Positions 27,115 through 35,814 of a stretch of DNA of 64,000 nucleotides are shown here, in pieces. The notes beneath the pieces were generated by a model. It worked only from the letters and a program-made list of their open reading frames with translations, had not been told where the DNA came from and did no database searches. Position 1 is the first letter of the stretch. Each line of letters opens with the position of its first letter. The position numbers and the translations under genes were made by a program. Source of the stretch: Planctomycetaceae bacterium (GTDB lineage: Bacteria; Planctomycetota; Planctomycetia; Pirellulales; Pirellulaceae); assembly GCA_021298315.1 (NCBI GenBank), contig JAJTFC010000006.1:1-64000 (forward strand), written 5' to 3'.

Positions 27115-29703
27115 ATGCGTAAAGTGTTTTCGTTGGCTGTTGCGATCGCAGCAGGTGTTGCTGTCGCTTGGGTTCCCTGTAGTGCTCATCGTTTAGTCGC
27201 TCAAGACTCCAAAGAGCCCGCTGTAAAGAAGCAAGGTTTAGGTGCAACACCCGCCAAATCGTTTCGAGCCCCTGAGGGCTTCGAAGTCGAAATGGTTTAC
27301 GAAGTCCCAGCCAAAGAGCAGGGATCGTGGGTGGCCATGTGCGTAGATCTCAAAGGTCGATTGATCGTCTCGGATCAGTACGGCAAACTCTACCGTGTCA
27401 CACCAGGGATGCCCGGCAAAGCCTCGGAGACCAAGGTCGAAGCGATCAACGTCAATCTTGGTATGGCCCAAGGCCTCTTGCACACCAAGGATGGGCTTTA
27501 CGTCGATGTCAACGGCGAAGGGATCCTCAACAAAGATCAACAGGATGCTCCGCGAGGACCAGGACTCTATCGCCTTCAAGACCTCGACGGGGATGAACAG
27601 TTCGAGAAAATTGAGCGGATCATCCCCTTGACTGGCGGTGGCGAGCACGGTCCCCATGCGATCATTCCAGGCCCGGACGGACGACTGTATCTGTGTGCTG
27701 GAAATCAGTCCGATCTACCTGAGCGAATCGATCGATCGCGGGTGCCTCGGCATTGGAGCGAAGACCATATGCTCGGGCGCATGCCCGATGCTCGGGGTTT
27801 CATGGCCAATCGTTTGGCCCCGGGAGGGTTTATCCTGAGCTTCAACCCCGATGGTAGCGACATTGAACTGGTCTCGACAGGCTTTCGAAACGAATACGAC
27901 ATCGCGTTTAACCCACTTGGCGATCTATTCACCTACGATGCCGATATGGAATGGGATATAGGAACTCCATGGTACCGTCCGACCCGCGTCAACCACGTCA
28001 TCAGCGGTGCTGAATTTGGTTGGAGAAACGGAACAGGGAAATGGCCCGAATACTTTGCGGACAGCTTTGGTGCTGTCGCCAATATCGGTTATGGTTCGCC
28101 AACGGGCATCACTTTTGGAACCGGGGCTAAATTCCCTGCAAAATTCCAAAATGCACTCTTCATCAGCGACTGGAGTTACGGGGTTGTCTATGCCGTAAAC
28201 CTCGAGCCCGATGGTGCATCGTATAAGAGTACCTTTGAACCTTTTGTCAGCGCTTCTCCGATGCCAGTGACCGATTTGTTGATCCACCCCGAGCAAGGTT
28301 GCATGTACATGACCATCGGTGGTCGCAAAACACAGTCGGCCCTCTATAGGATTCGATACGTTGGAAACGAAAGCACGCAAAAAGCGGCCTATCCTGATAA
28401 CGATCTTGCCAAGACGGCCCGCGCCGCGCGGCGGCAGCTCGAAGCCATGCACCAGCCAGGTGCCCAGCTCGACATCTCCACGGCCATGCGATACGTCGGA
28501 AGTCCGGACCGCGCTTTGAGAACCGCAGCTAGATTGGCCCTGGAGCATTTCGACTCGAAACTATGGAGAGATCCGGTTCAGCAGGCCTTGCCTGCCCAAG
28601 CGGCCATCACCATGGCCATCGCGCTTGCTCGCAAGGGCACGCCTGCCGATCAAGCCGATATTCAAAATAGCCTACTTCGATTGGACTGGAGCAAGCTTAC
28701 CAATACCCAGCGACTCGAGCTTTTGCGAGCCTATCAGTTGAGCTTCCTGCGATTGGGCGAAGGTGACGCCGCCATACGTCAAAAGATCGTCCAACAGTTG
28801 GATTCCCATTTCCCGGTGGCCGACGGAGATGCCCTGGTCGATCGCGAGCTTGCGAGAGTCTTGATCTACTTAAGTGCGCCCAAGATCATCGATCGGTGTG
28901 TGGCTCAGATGAACAGTTCTAATTCGGCCGAGCAACAGATCCACTACGCTTTCTGCCTTCGAGAAGCTCAGCAAGGTTGGACGCCGCAGACCCGAAAGGC
29001 TTATTTCCAATGGTTCTATGATATCGGCACTGCCCGAGGTGGAGCTTCCTTTGGAGGGTTTCTTGAGAATATTCGCAAAGTCGCAATCGTCAACTTGGAA
29101 GATGAAGATAAAACCGCTCTTGGGGAACTCATCGGACCGTTGCCTGCACCAAAGGACCCACTTGCAGATCTTGCACCACGAGCGATGGTCAAGCAGTGGA
29201 CGGTCGATGAATTGGCAGAGAAGTTCGCGACAAAGAAGGGTGGTTTTAATTACGAGCGAGGCAAGCAAATGTTTGCAGTGGCGCAGTGCTACAAGTGCCA
29301 TCGTTTCGCAGGCCAAGGTGGAATCCAAGGACCTGATTTGACCGCCTCATCCCAACGGTTTTCGACCAAGGACATGCTCACGGCGATCATCGAACCGAAT
29401 AAAGAGATCAGCGATCAGTACGAAGCGACCGTTTTTCAGACCGAGGAAGAAACGGTCATCGGACGCGTTGCCAACCTCAATGGCGACAATCTTATGATCG
29501 CAACGAACATGCTCGATCCAGGTAATTTTACAAACCTTAAACGCAGCGATATCGTGGACATGAAGCCCAGCAAGGTATCGATGATGCCCAGTGGATTGCT
29601 CGATACGCTCACTCCAGACGAGGTATTCGATCTTCTTGTTTACCTGCAAACGGGGGGCAATCCCAAGAGCGATCGCTATGCTAGCAACGGCGGTGGCCAG
29701 TAA
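27115..29703 (+). CDS. PVC-type heme-binding protein: beta-propeller, HEAT-like region, cytochrome c
   Basis: The 862-residue protein has a signal peptide (about 1-25). A sorbosone-dehydrogenase/NHL-like propeller follows (about 45-420), with FRAPEGFEVEMVY, GGGEHGPHAI and a Ca/PQQ-site-like AEFGWRNGTGKWPEY. Then comes a helical repeat region (about 430-700) and a C-terminal c-type cytochrome domain with C725-x-x-C728-H729 (QCYKCHRF). The cytochrome tail ends VFDLLVYLQTGG, as in the PVC heme-binding family. The likely role is periplasmic oxidation of a sugar or polyol with electrons passed to the attached heme (inference). It is the last gene of the DUF1549-DUF1501 cluster. Confidence 0.85.
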   Translation: MRKVFSLAVAIAAGVAVAWVPCSAHRLVAQDSKEPAVKKQGLGATPAKSFRAPEGFEVEMVYEVPAKEQGSWVAMCVDLKGRLIVSDQYGKLYRVTPGMPGKASETKVEAINVNLGMAQGLLHTKDGLYVDVNGEGILNKDQQDAPRGPGLYRLQDLDGDEQFEKIERIIPLTGGGEHGPHAIIPGPDGRLYLCAGNQSDLPERIDRSRVPRHWSEDHMLGRMPDARGFMANRLAPGGFILSFNPDGSDIELVSTGFRNEYDIAFNPLGDLFTYDADMEWDIGTPWYRPTRVNHVISGAEFGWRNGTGKWPEYFADSFGAVANIGYGSPTGITFGTGAKFPAKFQNALFISDWSYGVVYAVNLEPDGASYKSTFEPFVSASPMPVTDLLIHPEQGCMYMTIGGRKTQSALYRIRYVGNESTQKAAYPDNDLAKTARAARRQLEAMHQPGAQLDISTAMRYVGSPDRALRTAARLALEHFDSKLWRDPVQQALPAQAAITMAIALARKGTPADQADIQNSLLRLDWSKLTNTQRLELLRAYQLSFLRLGEGDAAIRQKIVQQLDSHFPVADGDALVDRELARVLIYLSAPKIIDRCVAQMNSSNSAEQQIHYAFCLREAQQGWTPQTRKAYFQWFYDIGTARGGASFGGFLENIRKVAIVNLEDEDKTALGELIGPLPAPKDPLADLAPRAMVKQWTVDELAEKFATKKGGFNYERGKQMFAVAQCYKCHRFAGQGGIQGPDLTASSQRFSTKDMLTAIIEPNKEISDQYEATVFQTEEETVIGRVANLNGDNLMIATNMLDPGNFTNLKRSDIVDMKPSKVSMMPSGLLDTLTPDEVFDLLVYLQTGGNPKSDRYASNGGGQ

Positions 29704-29793
29704 TAGCTAGCAAATTCTGACATTGCGGGAAAACACTCGCCTTTGATACAAGGGATCCTTCAAAGAAGGGTTCCTTGGTCTTGCGAGTCGAAG

Positions 29794-31485
29794 ATGCTTT
29801 CCCGTTGGACGATCCGAAAAAAGTTGCAGATTGCGATGGTAGTCTTGGGGCTAGTCATCGCAGCCTTGGGCTATAGCTCGTTCCGTGGCGTGTATGCTTA
29901 CAAGGAACTCGTGGGGACCCTTAGTAGTCGAGCCAGCGAGATCCCTCTGACGGCTGAGTTGACGCGTGCGATCGATGATTTGCGGTTGGATCAGGAGCCA
30001 GCACAGACTCATGAGATACTGAGTTTCTCGATGCAGGACACCGATCCTTCGAGCACCTACATGCGTCCTGCTTTCTCCGACCGTTTGCAGCATGTTCGAG
30101 AGATCCTAGCTAGATACAAATCCCGGCTCGAAAGTTCGCACTCGGATGCTCTATTTCTTGCCGATCGTTCAGAGGAGCTTCAGACGGCTGAGAAGATCGG
30201 GGAGCTGATCAATGAGATCGCTTGGCGAAATGGGCGCAAGGACTTGGTCATCAATCGTATTGCAAGAATGCAGCAAGACCAGGATCTGGACCAACTGGGG
30301 GATTTAGCCCATCAATTACCGGACTTGTTAACCCGTCGTATGGTTAGTTTTCGCGACGAGGTTCGCACGCGGTATCGCACGTGGATTGTCATGACATGGA
30401 GCAGCGCGATCGTGGCCGCAGGGATGCTCATCGGACTGTTTATTTATGCTCGCTCGGCAGTGGTTCGTCCCTTTAAGAATCTTTTGTTTGGAGCACGTCG
30501 AGTCGCGCAGTGCGATTTTGGTTACAGGATCCATACGTCGAGTTCCGACGAGATCGCCGAATTGGCACATGCGATCAATCTTGGAGCCCAAAGCTTCTTG
30601 GCCATTCAAAAAGATCTCAAGGAACAGGTCAGGCAAAGATCCGAAGAGGTTATTCGCAACGAGCAACTAGCTAGCGTTGGTTTTTTGGCCGCTGGAGTTG
30701 CTCATGAAATCAACAACCCGCTGGCCGCGATCGCTTGGAGCGCCGAAGCTCTCGAAGCTCGATTGCACCGCATCTTGCATCCAGTTTTGCAGTCTGCCGA
30801 CGAGACTACAAAAGACCAAGCCATCACCGTTTCGAACCATGGTTCGGCGCTAGTAGGTACCGATATCGAGACGCTGCGCACTTATTTGCGACGAATCCAG
30901 GATGAGGCGTTCCGATGCAAAGGGATCACCGAACGGCTCTTGGACTTTTCGCGACTCGGTACCGTTCAGCGCAAGGAGTCAACGGACATGAATGAGGTCG
31001 TCGAGGACGTGGTCGAAATGGTTCGACATCTTGGGCCGTACCGTTCGCAGCGAGTCGAATGCGAACTCTCCGATCAACCCGCCAATGCCTGGGCTTGTCC
31101 TCAGGAAATGAAACAAGTGGTTTTGAACCTCGTTACCAACGCGCTTGAATCGCTCGATCCGGATTCAAAGTCAGGGCTCGTGCGAGTGAAGGTCCAAAAC
31201 CGACCTGAATTAGATCAAGTCCACTTGGTCATCGAAGACAACGGATGCGGGATGGATCTAGAGGTGTTGAAGCATTTGTTTGAGCCCTTCTTCACGAGGC
31301 GTCGTGATGGACGCGGTACTGGGCTAGGTCTTCCGATCACCAACCGAATCATCACCGATCATGGCGGTCGGATCACACCGCGCAGCGATGGGCCGGGTAT
31401 GGGCTCTCGATTTGAAATTGTTTTGCCTTCGAAACTCACGAACGATTCCCTTTATGACAACCAAAACGAACTTGCCGTCGCCTGA
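29794..31485 (+). CDS. Membrane sensor histidine kinase
   Basis: The product (about 563 residues from ATG 29794; an earlier ATG at 29743 lacks support) begins with a membrane helix (IAMVVLGLVIAALGY). It has a periplasmic sensor helix bundle (about 40-205), a second membrane helix (ATG-frame about 207-227) and a HAMP domain. A HisKA domain with H304 in VAHEINNPLAA and a HATPase domain (NLVTNALES, DNGCGMD, GRGTGLGLP) follow. It should phosphorylate the regulator encoded next, whose start lies 32 bases inside this gene, a sign of translational coupling. The sensed signal is unknown. Confidence 0.92.
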   Translation: MLSRWTIRKKLQIAMVVLGLVIAALGYSSFRGVYAYKELVGTLSSRASEIPLTAELTRAIDDLRLDQEPAQTHEILSFSMQDTDPSSTYMRPAFSDRLQHVREILARYKSRLESSHSDALFLADRSEELQTAEKIGELINEIAWRNGRKDLVINRIARMQQDQDLDQLGDLAHQLPDLLTRRMVSFRDEVRTRYRTWIVMTWSSAIVAAGMLIGLFIYARSAVVRPFKNLLFGARRVAQCDFGYRIHTSSSDEIAELAHAINLGAQSFLAIQKDLKEQVRQRSEEVIRNEQLASVGFLAAGVAHEINNPLAAIAWSAEALEARLHRILHPVLQSADETTKDQAITVSNHGSALVGTDIETLRTYLRRIQDEAFRCKGITERLLDFSRLGTVQRKESTDMNEVVEDVVEMVRHLGPYRSQRVECELSDQPANAWACPQEMKQVVLNLVTNALESLDPDSKSGLVRVKVQNRPELDQVHLVIEDNGCGMDLEVLKHLFEPFFTRRRDGRGTGLGLPITNRIITDHGGRITPRSDGPGMGSRFEIVLPSKLTNDSLYDNQNELAVA

Positions 31486-32881
31486 AAGCCTTTCGATTCT
31501 CTTTGCCGACGACGAGAAAGAGCTTCAGGAAATCGCTCGATTGGAGTTGCCTTTTTATGGACATCGGGTCACAGTCTGCCCAGACGGTTACACCGCTGTT
31601 GCGGCTTTAGAAAAAGAGCAATTCGATTGCTTGATCGTCGACTTGGACATGCCTGGAATGAATGGGATCCAAGTCATCGAGCGAGCATCGGTGCTTTCAC
31701 CTGCAACCGAAGCGATCGTTTTGACCGGAAAACGTTCCTTGGAAACGGCCGTCGCAGCCCTTCGTTTTGGAGTGATCGATTATCTGAGTAAACCTTGCCG
31801 TTTTTCCGAGCTGAGCGAACTTTTGCAACGTGTGGCTCAAAGACGCAAACTCAAGCAACGCACGGCTGAGTTGCAACGGCTCGAACGAAGCAAATCCTCT
31901 GGAACGACCCAGATCATCGGCGAGTCAAAAGCCATGCAAGGGATCGCTAAACTCGTTTCTCGCGTCGCTCCAACCAATAGCACGGTTTTGATTCGAGGCG
32001 AAACAGGCTGCGGCAAGGAACTTGTGGCTCGTTCGGTTCATGAAAAGAGCCTTCGTTGCGACAAACCTTTTATCGCGATCAATTGCGGAGCGTTACCCGA
32101 GCACTTGATCGAGAGCGAATTGTTTGGACACGTCAAAGGTGCATTCACTGGTGCGGATGTGCAAAGGCAAGGGTTATTCGAAGCTGCCAACGGAGGCACG
32201 GTATTTCTCGATGAGATCGGCGAGTTGCCCTTGGCCATGCAAGCCAAACTATTGAGGGTGCTCGAAAGCGGCGATCTGCGGCGTGTCGGAGATAACCAAA
32301 TCATCCATGTCGACACCCGAGTCGTATGCGCCACACACAGAGATCTCGAAAGCATGGTCGAATCGGGTAGTTTTCGGGAGGATCTTTTGTTTCGCATCAA
32401 TGCCTTCGAGATCCACGTACCACCTTTGCGCCAACGGGTCGAAGATGTCATGTCGTTGGCGAAATATTTGTACCTCAGGCACCATCCAGAGCATGCTTCG
32501 CTTGAATCGATTTTTTCACCCGAGGCAATCGAACTGCTCCTACAGCATCCTTGGCCAGGGAATGTTCGAGAGCTTGCCAACGTGATCGAACATGCGACGA
32601 TTTTATGCGAGTATCCTCCGATTCTACCCGAGCATTTGCCAAGGCATTTAGTCGAACGCAAGCTACGTCGAGACATCAAAGTCGCGACAGACCAGCCGGC
32701 TGTGCAACCCCTGCGAGAGATGCCCAAAAGCCTCAAGGAGCTTGAAGTCCTCGCCGTGCAAGAAGCCGTTCAGCGTCACAACGGCAACAAGGCTGCCGCA
32801 GCCGAAGAACTCGGAATCAGTATCAAAACCCTCTACAACAAACTCAATTCGGCAGAAGCCAACATCAAACGAGTTGCTTAA
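31454..32881 (+). CDS. Sigma54-dependent NtrC-family response regulator
   Basis: The 475-residue protein starts at MTTKTNLPSPESL inside the end of the kinase gene. The receiver domain has the acidic pair FADDE and phosphoacceptor D63 (VDLDMPGMNG), with K in YLSKPC. The AAA+ domain has Walker A GETGCGKE, the sigma54-contacting GAFTGA and GTVFLDEIGELP. The C-terminal Fis-type helix-turn-helix reads NGNKAAAAEELGIS. It should activate sigma54 promoters when phosphorylated by the adjacent kinase. No -24/-12 promoter was identified nearby, so its targets probably lie outside the window. Confidence 0.94.
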   Translation: MTTKTNLPSPESLSILFADDEKELQEIARLELPFYGHRVTVCPDGYTAVAALEKEQFDCLIVDLDMPGMNGIQVIERASVLSPATEAIVLTGKRSLETAVAALRFGVIDYLSKPCRFSELSELLQRVAQRRKLKQRTAELQRLERSKSSGTTQIIGESKAMQGIAKLVSRVAPTNSTVLIRGETGCGKELVARSVHEKSLRCDKPFIAINCGALPEHLIESELFGHVKGAFTGADVQRQGLFEAANGGTVFLDEIGELPLAMQAKLLRVLESGDLRRVGDNQIIHVDTRVVCATHRDLESMVESGSFREDLLFRINAFEIHVPPLRQRVEDVMSLAKYLYLRHHPEHASLESIFSPEAIELLLQHPWPGNVRELANVIEHATILCEYPPILPEHLPRHLVERKLRRDIKVATDQPAVQPLREMPKSLKELEVLAVQEAVQRHNGNKAAAAEELGISIKTLYNKLNSAEANIKRVA

Positions 32882-32918
32882 CAACGATCGGATTTCGTAC
32901 GATGCCCCAGCGAACGCA

Positions 32919-33015
32919 TTGCCCCAACGGGGCACAATGAGATATTGCCCCAAAGGGGCATACTGAGATAGCCCAGGGCAGAGCGTAGCGCCCGCCCTGG
33001 GTTACGTAGCGCCCA
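32919..33015. repeat. Cluster of GC-rich hairpin repeats between convergent genes
   Basis: TGCCCC-AAC-GGGGCA (32920-32934) and TGCCCC-AAA-GGGGCA (32946-32960) lie in two copies of a roughly 26-bp unit ending in nAnTGAGA. A larger hairpin follows in which CCCAGGGC pairs with GCCCTGGG (about 32972-33001). After that GTAGCGCCC recurs with a second CCCTGG. It resembles REP-type intergenic repeats of Pirellulaceae and probably serves as a terminator for the regulator gene and the nucleoside hydrolase gene. Confidence 0.75.
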
Positions 33016-33031
33016 CCCTGGATTGCGTTGC

Positions 33032-34096
33032 CTAACGACTTGGAGGTTGGCTCGAAAGCTGAACCAAGGCTTCCCGAGTTTTCTCGATCAATGCGGGGTT
33101 AAGGATCAAATACCGATGCTTCCCTTGAGGATCCTCTTCAAAGCGGCTCAAGGCATCGTCGGTGATCGTCACTCGGCCAGGTTTGCTCACCTCGAAGTAA
33201 CCCCGATCGGGTCGCACGGCCGCTAGCACGCTTGTCAGATCCCACGTAGGCCGATCGTGAGGGGGAGGAATGTAAGCGATGTAGGCTTCTGAGATCGGAT
33301 GATGGGCAACGTAGCGGTAATCTTTCAGAATGCTCTGATGCGGATAGGTGAGATTCAGACCGATCTCGAAGCCACTCCAAAGAATCGGAACATCGCACAA
33401 CTCGACGAGCTTCTTGATCGACGGGATATCTTCAGCAACGTTGTACTCGCGATGATCGGTAAGTTCCCCTTTATCATTCGGGATCTTGGTAAAGGCCCCG
33501 GCCATGATCGAAACAAGTTTGACTTTTTTGGCAAACAGTTCACGTCCACTCAGTGGATCAATCGCATCGGCAGGGGATGCTAAGAGGTTGGCAAGGTTCG
33601 TCGAGAAACCAACTTGGACAACCACCACCGATGCATCGGCACAGGTGGCTAAGGTTCGACGGAGGACTTCGACTGCCGTTGGAGCGTCGTTGCCGGAGAG
33701 CAAGTCATGCTGGAATCGGAGTTTGCCATCGTCGGTGATCTTGGCAACTTGATTGTATTTCCCTGCGTCAGGGGTTTTTCCTGAGTTTCGACATACACCG
33801 ATAGGGATGTTGCCGCGACCATAGAACGTATTAACGCAGTCGACAAACGGGGCCGCCAATGCATGATCCTTGGTGATCGTCACGGCCAGCAATTGGCACT
33901 CGCCTCGCGACTGCAGCGAATGGATCATCGCCAAAGCTAACGCATCATCGCAGTCGTTGCCCATATCGGTGTCGAAAATGAGCTTGACCGGTGGATCTTG
34001 TCCGAATCCTTGCAGGTTGCCGATAGCCAGCGGAAGCACCGACAGAAACAAAAAGACTCGCACCATGCAGCGGTAAAACATCAGGGGATTGCTCAT
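33032..34096 (-). CDS. Exported inosine-uridine-preferring nucleoside hydrolase-like protein
   Basis: The 354-residue product has a signal-like segment (VFLFLSVLPLAIG, about 14-26). Directly after it is the Ca2+-binding Asp cluster of nucleoside hydrolases, FDTDMGNDCDDALAL (about 41-55). The later YAIH-type segment is only loosely recognisable. The family cleaves N-glycosidic bonds of ribonucleosides; planctomycete exported members are poorly characterised and may act on other glycosides. Starts at 34096 and 34066 (MVRVFLF) are both possible. It is convergent with the response-regulator gene across the hairpin repeats. Confidence 0.8.
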   Translation of the reverse strand: MSNPLMFYRCMVRVFLFLSVLPLAIGNLQGFGQDPPVKLIFDTDMGNDCDDALALAMIHSLQSRGECQLLAVTITKDHALAAPFVDCVNTFYGRGNIPIGVCRNSGKTPDAGKYNQVAKITDDGKLRFQHDLLSGNDAPTAVEVLRRTLATCADASVVVVQVGFSTNLANLLASPADAIDPLSGRELFAKKVKLVSIMAGAFTKIPNDKGELTDHREYNVAEDIPSIKKLVELCDVPILWSGFEIGLNLTYPHQSILKDYRYVAHHPISEAYIAYIPPPHDRPTWDLTSVLAAVRPDRGYFEVSKPGRVTITDDALSRFEEDPQGKHRYLILNPALIEKTREALVQLSSQPPSR

Positions 34097-34302
34097 TACT
34101 GGGTTGGATCAAGTGGAGGTTTATTCGATCGCGGAAGCCAAAATTGTAGCAAACAGACCGTTTGCAGCTTGGGATTTTCCCAAGTAGCTCGTGTAAGAAA
34201 CTGTAAAAACGGTGGAGCAAACCCTGTTTCCAACGTATCCTATTGCTGAACCAGAGTCCGTTTCATAAACGGTCGTTTATCACTTTTCGGAGTTCTTTTT
34301 CC

Positions 34303-35676
34303 ATGACCCATCACGCATCCGATGCAACCGGGAAACGCATGTGTTGCTCCCGAATGTTCCGCCTGTGCTCTTCAATTTTTGTAAGCCTTGCGATCCTTTC
34401 TGGCAGCGCGATCGCTCAGGAAAAGTTCCTTCAATGGTCTGACAACACAGGGCGTTTTAAAGTCGACGCGCAGTTTGTTCGGATCGAGGGCGAGCAAGTC
34501 GTTTTAAGAAAACTCGATGGAAAGGACATCAAGATTCCATTCGATAGACTCAGCCCCGAGAGCTTGGAACTCGCCAAGTCCAAAGGGGGGATGTCTAGTC
34601 CAAAAGCCCCAAAAGCACCGAGTTCCTCTCCAGCCAAATCCAACCCGACTCCTTCCACTTCCGATGCACCAGATCCAACCAGTGCATCGGCAACTAATCC
34701 TGTGACTAAGTTTCAGGACAACATGGACCCCAAAGAGTTTGTCGATTTAATCTACCAGCAAACATCGAAGGACAACTACATCGTCCTTTGGGATGCAATG
34801 CCCGCCTCGAAACAAAAACAACTCGAAGAGCTGATGGTCGCTTTCGCAAACAAGGTTGATACCCGAAGCTTCGACATGCTCAAAAGAACTCGAACCTCGA
34901 TCATCGAGATTCTGCGTAAGCAGCAAAAATTTATCCTCAATAGCAGTGCATTACAAATCCCGAGCGACTTGGCTGCACAAATCGAGCCCTCGTATCCTGG
35001 CATGGTCGAACTTGCAGACAACCTCTTTTCCAAAGACCTTTTCGATGGCAAGAGGATGCAAAAAGGAGACATGCGAGGACTGCTCGACGGATACATGACC
35101 AAACTGTCAAAGTCGGCCGAGAAGCTGATCCTAACCTTACCGAAAGATAATCCGATTCGAAGCCAATACGAACAAGCTAAGAGTTTGACAATTGCTGGTC
35201 CAAATTATCGAATCGATAAAACTTCATCGACGACCGCGACTCTTTCGGTTGATGAAACACCAGGCGCTCCACCACCTCCGCCTCCGATTAACCTAGTTTT
35301 AAGCGAAGGCCGCTGGCTTCCAAAGGAATTGGTCGAAGGTTGGGATTCGACCATGGCGCAAGCCAAGGCTGGAATTGCTTCGATGAACGCGGAGCAAATC
35401 CAACAGGGCTTATCGACGGTATTGCTCATTGCCAACGCACCACTGAACAACTTAAAGAACGCTAAGAGCCAAGCTGAGTTCGACAAGGTTCTTGAAGAGC
35501 TTTCAGCTCTTGCGCCCCCAGGATTAGCACCACCGGGCATGGGAGGCGCTGGTGGCTTTGCTCCGCCGGGTGGCTTTGCTCCTCCAGGAGGATTCGGGCC
35601 GCCTAGTGGCTTTGGACCTCCAGGAGGCTTTGGACCACCTCCGGGTGGAGCACCTGCGGGTGGCCCGCCGAGATAA
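34303..35676 (+). CDS. SHD1-domain exported protein with Gly/Pro-rich tail
   Basis: The 457-residue product starts at ATG 34303, with GGAG about ten bases upstream; the ATG at 34243 is less likely. After a signal peptide ending SAIAQE comes a short SLA1-homology (SHD1) domain (about 40-90: FLQWSDNTGRFKVDAQF then IPFDRLSPESLELA). This is a beta module widespread in planctomycete exported proteins. A Ser/Pro-rich linker and a helical domain follow. The C-terminus from about 415 is a repeat of GGFAPPGGFGPP units, disordered or surface-exposed. Its function is unknown. A strong terminator follows at 35737. Confidence 0.75.
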   Translation: MTHHASDATGKRMCCSRMFRLCSSIFVSLAILSGSAIAQEKFLQWSDNTGRFKVDAQFVRIEGEQVVLRKLDGKDIKIPFDRLSPESLELAKSKGGMSSPKAPKAPSSSPAKSNPTPSTSDAPDPTSASATNPVTKFQDNMDPKEFVDLIYQQTSKDNYIVLWDAMPASKQKQLEELMVAFANKVDTRSFDMLKRTRTSIIEILRKQQKFILNSSALQIPSDLAAQIEPSYPGMVELADNLFSKDLFDGKRMQKGDMRGLLDGYMTKLSKSAEKLILTLPKDNPIRSQYEQAKSLTIAGPNYRIDKTSSTTATLSVDETPGAPPPPPPINLVLSEGRWLPKELVEGWDSTMAQAKAGIASMNAEQIQQGLSTVLLIANAPLNNLKNAKSQAEFDKVLEELSALAPPGLAPPGMGGAGGFAPPGGFAPPGGFGPPSGFGPPGGFGPPPGGAPAGGPPR

Positions 35677-35736
35677 CCAGATAAGTGGTGTCCTCTTTCA
35701 ACTTGCCAAGTTTGATCTACACTTACTGATTCAAAC

Positions 35737-35779
35737 ATGGGACGTCTGTCTGTGCGGATGTCCCATTTATTTTTGTTTT
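35737..35779 (+). terminator. Intrinsic terminator
   Basis: ATGGGACGTC (35737-35746) pairs with GATGTCCCAT (35757-35766) with one G-U pair and a 10-base loop, then a T-rich run (TTATTTTTGTTTT). It ends the SHD1 gene transcript and shows that the apparent ATG at 35737 is not a gene start. Confidence 0.82.
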
Positions 35780-35814
35780 GCGACTTTGTTGAATACTTCT
35801 TTGGAGCGTTTGAG

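Noticed and set aside
26219-27250. Minus-strand open frame of 343 codons opposite the DUF1501 gene
   Set aside because: Shadow frame; DUF1501 motifs are complete on the plus strand and no start signal fits.
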